NCBI GenBank assembly: GCA_002633005.1
Contig: NMRA01000139.1
Span: 622,050-686,049 of the forward strand
Length of the DNA stretch: 64,000 nt
Source: Phoronis australis
Taxonomy: Eukaryota; Phoronida; Phoronidae
Direction: 5' to 3'
This document shows, piece after piece, positions 14,301 through 26,300 of this stretch (positions are counted from its first letter, which is position 1; every line of letters starts with the position of its first letter). A program made the translations under genes and the position numbers. Under the pieces are notes generated by a model. It did not search any database. It was not told the origin of the DNA and saw only the letters and a list, made by a program, of their open reading frames with translations.

Positions 14301-17300
14301 CAAGACGAGACCTTTTCTAACGACCCGAAACATCGGAAGGTGTCCTTTCAAAAAGCGTGTGGCTGTATCGCGCATGAGCAATCCCCCGCCCTGACCTACC
14401 CCTTGGAACTACAGCGCCCCGTGCAGTGCTTTCAGAAAACAATATTCAGATTTCTATAAATGACGTGTATATACAGGAATGGTACGATCACAATTTGAAG
14501 TGGGACCCTAAAGACTACGGCAATGTGGACCTGATCTATGTCCCTTCAGAGAAACTTTGGCTCCCGGATGTAGTGCTGTATAATAAGTAAGTCCGTGTGT
14601 TGGTTCTAAGGACGCGACTGTTTCCAGTTTTAAACAAACGGCATTTCTGGTCTGCCGTAGGTGTTGAAAGTGGTATATCATTTAACGTCACTTTCATTTG
14701 CTACTTGTAGTGCAGATGGATATAAATTGGCACACGTAAGCGGTTGGTGCACACAACAGACGTGTGACGACAACATGTATTATCCGTTGTTGACATGCAA
14801 AGCCTGTGGTCACTGCTCTGTGCATGACATGTTAAAAAGCTTTCTATGTATGACAACTAAGCCAACTTCTTAGAAAACTTGTGAATGTTTAGAATAACTA
14901 TTTTACCAAATTTTGTAATGGTAGGTGCATTTATTTTTCCCGAAGAGAGAGTAACAATTACGAACTCATCTTGCATCTCTAGAACCGCCATCTTCATCTG
15001 GATGGAGGTGTTTACTAACTTCCAATTCAGTTGTTTTCAGGTTCCTTCATTTCAGTCTCGTTGATTACACCTGCTTGTTACGTGGTACGGGATTGCCTCG
15101 TGATCATCGAGAAAGCAAATGGAGATACAAAGAGCAAACTCTCATTCAAGCTTGCAAAACATCCAGACAGCAGCGCCTTGCGCAAAAGCTAAAACTACAC
15201 TCGCTTCCATGGCAAAATTGCAGCACTGATTTACGCGGCTCAGATAATTAGGCAAAACTCAACATTCGGCAATTTATTGCTTCTAAGCCCAGTGCATTCA
15301 AGTACATGTCGTAATCGAATTCATCAGAATATAACCCGCCTAAATTTAACATCATTTGTCTGCCCTCTCCATTGTGAAAAGTATTATTTTTTTACCCGTC
15401 AGCCCAAGAAAGAACACATTGTGTACTTTTGAAAATTTTCATCAGACGTGAGTTTCGGGAACCCAGATCTGGAAAACTATCGTGTCTCTTGGCTATGTTC
15501 TGATGTAATTTAGTGTTCTCGTCGTATTTAACTAGAACTGATTCAAGCTACTCTCGTTCTTTCTTTGTGGAATGGCAATAGTTGAGGTAGACCGCGTAGA
15601 AAATATTTACGTCGTTGATCATAGACTTTCTAATCTGTTGTCAGAAATGTAAATGAGTTTTCAAATTTTTGTTACTAGATGCCGATAAAAGTATTTTGCA
15701 AAATCTGCTTTTGATAGCCAAAACTAAAGTTGAACCATTTTTCAAATTTATACAACAACCTGCTTTCGTATTTAGTTGACCGGCTCTATGGCATGACCAT
15801 CATATTTTGCCATTGCGGCTTTCAAATTGCGCTAATGAACTGTTTTACATTGGATGTAGTTCGAGTTAGCATCAAAGCATTCGTGCAACATGTAATTTGT
15901 TGTATTTCAGCCGTTCGCAAGGGGATGTTCCCATTTCTCTTTGTCTGTCCACTGCTTTACAAAGCATGCGCGCGAGCTTCTACAGGCATTCGTCTTCTAA
16001 TGTTTGCAGCAAAATGTGTTGAATAGACAACTTATACCTATAGAATTGATGTATATGTATAGCTCTCACTAATGCACATCTAGTCAGACTTCTATTTTTG
16101 CACAAGTGTCTAGTAAATTTAGCCATGTTGTACATGTGATTGATGTATGATTTTACTATAGTTGCTATGTTTTTTGACTGATAGCAGAAACGTTGTGGTA
16201 GAATTCCCATTGCATAGATTTGAGGTAAAGTTAACATGTAGGAGTTTCACTTTAAGAAAAGAGAAATTCCCTCTTTGAGCTCATGGTGTTGCCCTGCCAT
16301 TTGAGTGTAACACAGTGTAGTTTGGCTGCAGCCCGTTGGTCCGACAGGCCGCGTAATCGGTAATTTTACGTTTCGGAAAGTTTAACACATTTGCGCTGAA
16401 CCTGATTGGTAGTGAAGGTCGAATAGCTGTTGCATTTGTAGCTATTCTGTTTGATTTCGGAGAAGTAACGTGGACTGAACAAGGAATCAGCTCATTACCA
16501 TTACTAAAGCCAGAAGGACCAGCGAGCTAGCTGAACCTCACATGCTTTATTCAAATTTTTAACAATACATGTAGTTAGTGAATTCGATAAATTTAAACCA
16601 GTATGTTTCTTCGAATTTCCCGCTCAAAACCATTTCCGCGTGAGTCGGATTTCCGATTTTATCGAAGGGATATTTCTGTCAGACTTCCGGGCTGTAACCT
16701 AAGAGAGCCGATGCGATATGCTTGAAAAAGCATGCTGTCTGTTTGAATGCGCACAATAAATTTTTCAGTGCGGACGGAAATTACGTGATCTCACTTATGA
16801 CCAAAGCGACACTTACACCAGATGGAAAAGTCGTATGGGAACCGCCCGCCATTTACAAATCTTCATGTACGATTAACGTTGAGTTCTTCCCGTTCGACGA
16901 GCAGACTTGTGATATGAAATTCGGAACGTGGACTTACGACGGCTCTCAAGTCGACCTCAAACATAAAGATCGGCCCAATGCGACGGGACCAGTGAATATT
17001 ACTCATGGTATTGACATGTCAAGCTATTATGTCTCAGTAGAATGGGACGTTCTTGACGTTCCTGCGAGAAGAAATGTGAAAACGTATCCCTGCTGTCCAG
17101 ATCAGCCCTATCCGGACGTGACATTCAAAGTGACCATGCGCAGAAAGACACTTTTCTACACGGTCAATTTGATTATTCCCTGCGTGGCTATATCTTTCCT
17201 CACTGTCCTTGTATTTTATCTCCCATCCGACAGCTGTGAGAAGATTACTCTCTGTATCTCCATCTTGCTTTCTCTCACTGTGTTTTTCCTCCTGCTAGCC

Positions 17301-20300
17301 GACCTAATACCTCCTACTTCGCTCGTGGTGCCGCTTGTAGGCAAGTATCTACTCTTCACCATGATTCTAGTTACGCTTTCCATTATAATCACCGTAATCG
17401 TCCTGAACGTGCATTACCGTTCTCCGGCGACGCACGTGATGTCGCCATGGGTGCGAAAAGTGTTCCTACACATACTTCCTAGGCTGCTCCTAATGAGACG
17501 GCCTTCATTGGACAAGGACAAATATGCTACCAATCGTCATAGCTCGTGCAATGGAGTCGATTCGCACAAACCTAACCAAGAAATTAGTCGAGATACTACC
17601 TTCGACAACATGCAGGCACGTCGAGGTTATTTGCCAAGCGGAGGACATCACGAGACGGAAAGGCTGCTTCGGGAAACTGACCCGGGTTTCCAGAGAGCTT
17701 TCTCACCGGAAGTGTACAGAGCCATGGAGAATGTGCGATTCATCGCAGAACACCTGAAGAACGACTACAAGGAACTGAATGTAACTATATGTTGACATTT
17801 TTTTTAGTTTTGGTAGACGTCTGTGACTAGCAACTTCCAGAATTTAAAGACAATGTTTTTAGGATGTGTGTTAACTCAATTTCAGGAATGTTTTGCCGTA
17901 GATACATATGACATTTACCACTTACCAATATAAACTTACTTCCACTTTTCGTAAACTTGAGTTTCTGCTATTTGTATAAATTAAGGTGAACACCACAGCA
18001 CGCCAGCAAAATGTGTAATGTTTGGTGATTTGAGAACGAGGGTTATTAAGTCTCCTTTTATTTTTACTGCGTAACTCTTGTTATGCTTTAGATTTAGCCG
18101 GTGTTGATTTTTCATTTTCACATCCAACAACGCTTGGTTATATTACGAGTAAATCAACAAATGTGTGTGGTCAATATGCCAACGCTTTAGTTGTCTAATT
18201 TAATGCTTTTCTATCCGCTTTTTGTAGGAGATTGAAGACTGGAAATATGTTGCTATGGTGATTGATCGATTGTTTTTGTGGATATTCACCACTGCTTGCG
18301 CGGTTGGAACATTTGGCATCATTCTGCAAGCACCGACGCTCTACGACGATCGTAAGGCCATAGGAGAGAACGGGAAGATTGTTGACTTTACGTAGTTCAC
18401 TTTGAAATAAATCTTAAAAACTAATGGGATATAGCTTGCGACTGGTCGGAGAATGATATACATTGCGACTGGTTGGAGAATGATATACCTTGCGACTGGT
18501 CGGAGAATGATATACCTTACGATTGGTCGATGAATAAAACATTAGAATTCCTGAAATAATGTAGTGACATTCGGGTATACTAAACACATGTGTTGTCGTT
18601 TAAAGAGACGAGGCTGAATACGAGATGAAAAACTAGGGAATGTGTAAACACTAGACTTAAATTATTCGACTGAATAGGTCGAGAATGGCTATTTACGGTC
18701 ACGGAGAAAATTGTAGAAATTGTAGCAGTGTCGCTTCTTGATTAATAAAGATGAACATACTTCAGGTTTTTGTGTTCTACAGTATCCCTCGAGCCTAAGA
18801 AGCCGTCATTGATTGGAAAGAAACGCACACACATTCGCAGTTTATAACATTTCGATACATGAATTGCAAACGCCAGTTTAATTAAACGCGCTAATAGGGT
18901 AACAGTGTTGATATATTTCCTTTGTTCAACAATAATTTGTGGAGATTGACTTCGATTTCTCTGTGTTCCGGATACCGCGGTTTCGTATATGGTCCATTAT
19001 ATTTTCTGTTGTTCGATTAGAACTAACATACAAGAAATAAAGCGACACACCCCCGGAAATATTACGGCAAAGGCGATGCGCAGCGTTGTCGGGAAATTCT
19101 CTCGTTTAGGTTTTCAGGCAACACTGGCTGCTGGTCATGATATGCCTCTCAAGTTGAACAATATTTCCTACTGTATTTGTGTATTTGCGAAGCTGACAAC
19201 TTCTGTACCAGCTAGCTACTGGATGTATATAACCACTGTAGATATCCAATGTAGACATCCACAGCAGATATCCGCCCAATGAGGAATACCCCCCCAGAGG
19301 TAGACACTGACTGTCGCAACTATTAATTGTAAATAGTTATAAACGTCTGGTAGCGATATTTTTGGCCCTCAATTCTAGTAAGTAGGTACTTAATTGTTGT
19401 TTGTTGACTGTAACTAACGTATTTATTGTAATATCTACACTTTGTGTTCACTAATTTCATAGCTTTATAGATTTTTGCTTGAATAAAACAATATGTATCG
19501 GAATGTGTTGAAACCTAATCTTAGTTGAGCAGCATTAGTGTGAGTGGAGTTCGTACAATTTAACTTCCGGTGATATGATTTTTATTGATTAGATTTTAAG
19601 CTTTTTAGGTTAGAGTACATAAATGCATAGTTGTTGGTTTAAAATTAGACCATTTAGAAGAACAGCTTTACGTATACTGTAGTAAATGTCTATGTGTAAT
19701 CAACCTTGTCATGTTAACTGTGTTAGAAAAAGTGCAAAGCAGGTCTACGTAGTTCTTCACCAGACTGCTATGGAATTGAATACGAGTTTCCGTTCTGGCA
19801 ACAACAAGCCTTCAACCTCATGAATTAGTTGTTATGCCGTTACGTCGATTTTTCAGCGCAGACGGCAATTACGTGGTAACCTTAATGACGAAAGCAACCC
19901 TGCACCCGGATGGCAAGGTCGTCTGGGAGCCACCAGCCATTTACAAGTCCTCGTGCACAATAAACGTAGAATTCTTTCCGTTCGATGAGCAGGAATGCGA
20001 TATGATGTTTGGCGTTTGGTCGTACGATGGCACTCAAGTCGCTCTAAAACACGTCGACTATCCTGATGAGGTCGGGGAAATAAGCATTGAAAAGGGAATT
20101 GACATGAGCAAATACTACTATTCTGTAGAGTGGGACGTACTGGATGTTCCCGCGCAAATCAACATTAAGAAATACCCTTGTTGCGAAGAACCTTTCCCAG
20201 ACGTTACCTTCAAGCTGACTATTCGTCGCAAAACCCTTTTCTACACTGTCAATTTAATCATCCCGTGCGTGGCCATATCATTTCTGACCGTTCTTGTGTT

Positions 20301-23300
20301 TTACCTTCCATCTGACAGTGGAGAGAAAATCACTCTATGTATTTCCATCTTGCTCTCGCTTACCGTCTTTTTCCTGCTCCTTGCCGACCTTATTCCGCCC
20401 ACTTCGCTCGTTGTTCCTCTCATCGGCAAGTACTTGTTGTTCACAATGATCCTGGTCACATTGTCAATTCTAGTGACTGTTGTTGTTTTGAACGTGCATA
20501 ACCGGAAACCAGACAATCACAAGATGTCACCATGGGTGCGCAAAGTTTTTTTATGCATTCTGCCAAAAGTGCTTCTTATGCGAAAACCTACCTCAGACAA
20601 GTACAAAAAGTTGCACGAGAAGTTCCCATCATGCAATGGAATCAACATCAGAGACCCCTATCGAAGGGTCGGAAGACGACTCAGCCAGCACGACCTTTCG
20701 TTCGAAGCTTTTGAGAACAACGGTTACAAACCAATTGGACATTACCCAGAGAGTGTCTTGATCCCGGAAGAAGAAATGGAACTGCTGACGCGCGTTATGG
20801 GACCAGATGTCTTGAAGGCTATGGACAGTGTCAAATTCATCGCCCAGCACCTTAGACGAGACGACGAGGAAGAACACGTAATTAAATTTAAAAACATATT
20901 TCATCTTAAAGTAACAGGAGTCTCAGTGCAGGCTTTCGGGTAATTGTACAGCCATGTTCAACGTTCACGTAAACTGTAAGGACAAAATCGAAATTTGCGA
21001 AAATTTCAACGAAAAAAACAAAAACACGTTTCAAGTTTCACTAAATGTCGACAAAATCTCATCAATTGCTGCTCTATGCTCTCGAAATCGCGGCAACTTT
21101 CCTTGCAGCTGTGCATATGTATATTGGCGACTTGGCGAAATCACATCACATTAAATTCACCCTAAAATTAGTAAATGCTATGTTTTTTTCGACGAATGTT
21201 CAACTGCAGCATGTGAATTGCCATATAATTTTGCCATGATATTCGTCCATGCTTGATGGAGGCCGACGGAGTTCTGTGAAAGTCTGTAATGTTTATTTTG
21301 AAAACCAATGTACTCCGCTTTCGAATAAGATTCAACCCATCTTCCTCGGACTGGTTACAAAAATGCATTGGTTAGTGACGTTCTTGCACCTATTGAAAAC
21401 AACAATCCGACAATATATTAAACACGACTTTGTCAATGGAAGCAAGTTTCGAATTTTGTACTTGAAAGGATTTATTTTTATTGTCAGTCATCCGTTGAAA
21501 ACGTACTTCCGGTTATTTTTTCAACATATACATGTACCTGTAAATACAGTTGTCGCATGGACAATTTATGGGAGCTACAGAGCAGACAGGTTGATCGTCC
21601 ATAGAGCCTGTTTCGTCGATGGGGGACCTTAATGAGTACATAGCGTACACGTATCTTCAAACCTCCATATTTGACTACTTGCATCCGAATGGTGCTTTCG
21701 GTTTTAAAAATCGATAAAACGTTGATGTAAACACGAGTTACTGCTACAGTATTCTCGTTACATTCCAGGAAATGAAAGATTGGCAATACGTTGCCATGGT
21801 GATTGACAGGTTGTTCCTATGGATTTTCACAACCGCTTGCTTCGTCGGCACATTTGGTATAATTCTTCAAGCCCCGGCACTGTACGATGTTCGCAAGGCT
21901 ATTGGGGGTATTGGCGAAGATGTTTTGGAACACTAAACAATAGATTACGAACATAGTTACTTATGGCAAAAACATATATTACTTGAATAAGAAGATGGAC
22001 AGCCGTTAAACAGCCTCGTCGGTTTAGCTCAAATGGAGAAACCGGAAGAGACTGAGTGGCTAAATTGATTTTTTAAAGTTTGATGTCTTCGTCTTGGTCT
22101 AACGAACGCTGCGTGGATTTTAAAACAAAGAGTAAACCCAGATTTTCTGTTTAGTCTCGTCAGAAAACAGCCTGCTCTGCGTCCCCCGTACATTAACTTC
22201 TGAACTACACTTTTATGAAGGAGAATTAGCGAAGAAAAGGAAAAATGAAGTTAACATGCTGAAATAGACCCACGTGTTTTCATGCAAATCAGTGCTGCTA
22301 TTACCGAATTTTAACCATTTTGCAACTTCCAACTTTCTATTTTCCATAAATTAACGCATTGACTCTATAATCTTTTTTTACCAGTCAAGGATCACGATGG
22401 AAATGTTTTCTAAATAAATGGTCGTATCTATTGTGTTCTATACTTCATACTAGCATTGATTCTTCGCCAAAATACTAATACATGAAAGGTTGAATTTTTA
22501 TTTATCCTTTTAATGAGCAAAACAACAAATGTCTAAAATGTCCTTAAAAGCAATAACTGACAACAGTTACGTCGCAATCACTTATCGTGATTTTGGCTCC
22601 GCTGAAGTTGCATTGTCCCTTGTTTACCTTAGTTGCTAAGAACAAAAGTTTGAATTGGGTCGTTTACTCTCATAAAATTGATCTCAAAATATATCAAGCA
22701 ATGCGTACATGCGCCATTTTCGAAATAGCAAATTTATGGTTGCCAATCCAAGAACTCTAATGAAGATTGATTGATTTTCTTGTTGGTTGCCAATCCAAGA
22801 GCTCTGATGATGATGATCGATTTTCTAGTTGGTAATGGACATAGCGTCCTATCACGTAATAATACGAGACCAAATTTATGAAAGTGATAGGCCTAATTCG
22901 GTTTTTGTTTTCAGCCAGATAAATAGGGCAATTCGTCACTTTCCGCGAAAGTTTCATCTGAAAAAAATCGTTTTTCTTCTTTGGCCTCTTCACAAATATC
23001 GGCTAGGATAAGACCACGTGACCTCACTGGTTCCAGCAGCCGTTCATCATTTTACACTTCTTGGTGACAGGGTTTTTGATTTTAGAGTATTGGCTTCCGT
23101 TCACATCACGTGATCCGTCTTAGAAGAATAAGAGGTAGTGTGTAATCTAATATACAATAGAAACAAGGTACTGCTTTGAAAAGTGCTTTGACGTAATGTT
23201 TGACCCTCGAACCAGGTGTAGAGATCAACTATATTTAATTACATGAAATTGTTTGTGAGATATTGCAAAACAGCGACAATTCTGTAATGGCAGCATTGAC

Positions 23301-26300
23301 TTGCATAATACCAAATGTGGGACATTTTTTCGCAATGTTAACATCATTTTGTCATTTCCCTACCTAATTTCCTTCACAAAATACAATTAAGAATTTAATG
23401 GCCGGAGTGCACCACGGGCCATATTCCGACATAACTGAGATCCTAAATTATATTTGCGAAAGCAACACTTCAGTGGCAGTCCTGTATTGCGCTTTGGCAA
23501 CTGATCTTAACATTTATTGGGGCTTACAGAGCATGTACATAATAACTTATTTTGTAAGGCGTTTTATTTGAAATTGTAGAAAAAGTATATTTCCATCACT
23601 GCATATAGTTATATAAATATTTATTATTATAACGGATGTGTATTTATAATTATTGCACATTAACATAGGTGTTTATATTTTACTGATATTATTAAGCCAT
23701 GGCGGTCGTTTTGCGTTTAGAATACATTAATCGAAACACATAATACATGGAAATGTACGTGACATGTTCATTTGGAATAAAGTTAGCTCGTAACCTGTCG
23801 TGGTTCTTTATAAGATATGGTATCTACCATAGTTGCAACTGCAATTGTAACATTTCTTACTTTTGAGAGACTGGCACACTCGACTTCGAATGAAATAAAG
23901 GTTACATGAGGTTAGTTAAAGGCTGTCCTATTAAATGTCAGATAATGTTATAGCTGAGAATGATATGACCAATTATGTGGAAAATTGGGACGACGACTAC
24001 AGTAATTTGATTTGTGAGTACATCATAAAGTGTTAGGCTTATGAAGTGCTGTAGGTTCAATGGAGTAGCTGGTGTTTTTTTTTTTACTTCTCTCCCTTTA
24101 GCGATGGCTACTGTACTGCACGTTTATTTCGTGAAATTCAAGATGATGCAAAGTCACGTGCCTGTGTTATCAATGTCATCGTTAACTGGCGTTTCAGTCG
24201 AAGAACCTCGAGTATTTTCATTGACTCGAATTATCCTTCGAAGGTAATTCATTCTGCGCATGTGCGAATGTCAGCAAAGGAATTTGGTCACGGTACGGTC
24301 TTGCTTCGGCATAACAGCTCTTAAAATCGTACGAGAGGTTTGTTCCTAGTGTAATTCTTTGTGTACTGTTAACTCTTGTTAAGCGTGCTATCACAAGGTT
24401 ATTCGACCGCTTTTTCCAATTTGAGAGGTTGTTGACTTTCCATGAAGATTGAATTTCGCGCATGCGCAAATACGAAACTCCTCTGAGGGGATTCGGAATA
24501 TCTCCAGTATTTCCAAGGCCTCAAACCTCCCCTCGGAGATGAACGTTCTGCGCATATGTGCGAATATCAGTCATATGACAGGTCATGTGATTTTCAATCT
24601 GTGCTATGATTAGCTGTGTGACTGAAGGTCACACATGCGCAGATAACATTCGTCTCTGGAAATAATATTTGTGGCTACGAAAATACCTGAGGTGTTCCGG
24701 TTGCTGAAAGCTTGAAAAAGTGTTCCGCAGACGCAAAAGTCTCGTGAAGGAAGCTAGAGTGATCATATTCTTCGCTTGTAACACATGACATTACATAACG
24801 AAATCTTTCTTGGTCTAACGGTTTCGAAAGGTTCGCGCATGTGCAGAACGTAAGCCAGAACACACCGGTGTAACGTGGCTAGACATCGGTCTCGCTTGGC
24901 CAGGAGCTATTGAGATTCTTCAGTTCTCCATTACAGTTTTGATTTGTAGGACATATGCACAAGTTATGGTTTGCTAAGACACCATTCACGGATATACTGA
25001 CACATCACTGGTATAACAGTAATACCCCATGTGCACTAATTTTCCAAACTTTAAGCAGGATTTCAGATGATATCGTGTGGGCACCTGAGACACATGGTTG
25101 TTCTTAATGAACTACAGACTCTCCTCAAAGTGCGGTCATCACATGACGTTTGCTTGTCATTGACTAAACTTTGTGATATATATCCTTTAGTCCATGATCG
25201 CGTCGAATTGTTTTGCTGTTCTTAATTTGTTTTACCGCAAAATTTACTCGCAGCACTCACAAGATGTAAATTTTTGTAGCTAACTGGTTTTCTGCAGGGT
25301 ACTCTGAATAGTTATTCCGTGTTTAAACACAATACTATTTTACTATCCAAGGTTCTCGTGGACACTTTGTGCAATCTCTAAAGGTACTACGGTAGCTAAT
25401 GTACTTGTTACTGTTTGCAAGCGCGCGACTTTTGCAGCCAGGTGATCCCACATGTATATACTGGAAGTGAGCATTTGTCGAATCGTCAGTGCGTGTTTTC
25501 AAATCTCGCTTCGCGAGACTTTCTTGCCATGGCGCCACCATAGGTGGGCGAACACGTAAGTGTACTATGCGGGCTGTTGCATCTGCAGTTGTTGTTGGCT
25601 TGTGTGGTGTAACTGCTGGCTGGACATGTGTTCGCTTTTTATGGTCAACAACCCGCATGTAAAACGCTTTTTGTTGTGGATGTGCAGTGATTGAATCTGT
25701 AGGCAAACTGTATCCAAATGTATGCACGGAACGCTGACATTAATGCTTGTATCACATTTAGAATGCATTTAGTAAGTCAATGTTGTATATTCCCAGTACA
25801 CTATTGCCATATTGGTTAACTTGGAACAGGAAAACGTTTACCGTCAGCTTAAAGAAATTGAATTTGTTGAAGAATTTCACATCTTCGCATGTACTTATGG
25901 AAATCATGGGAACATCACTTGTTCAGAATTCTGTGTTTATCCAACACATTGTCTCGGTTAACACTACCAAGGGATGACGCTTGAATTCAACTGTTGTGTT
26001 GTGCTCACTAACCCGTTAACGTTTGTTTGTATTGGTTGACGCTTCTCAACCCACCTTGGAAGGGTGGCATACTGTATGGGGGGNNNNNNNNNNNNNNNNN
26101 GGGGGGGAATTATGTTGAAGAAGTGTAACTTTTGATCAAGCAGTGGATGACATCCTATGCAGCCACAGAAAGGGAAATTCACATGCGTTGCTTTTACTTA
26201 ACAATTTGAATTATTATTCTGAATCATCTCTTTTTAAGTTGATTATAGTGAATTACGTGTAGTGTTTAAGATGGCTTTGAGGTAGATTTGGCTTACAACA

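Noticed and set aside
16722-16768. ATG-initiated extension upstream of exon 5A as a separate gene start
   Set aside because: The 15 upstream codons carry no signal peptide, and a strong TTTTTCAG acceptor at the family's conserved intron position marks the true exon edge.
19834-19856. ATG upstream of exon 5B as an independent start
   Set aside because: It gives only seven residues without hydrophobic core before the acceptor. A receptor starting here would lack half of its binding domain and a signal peptide.
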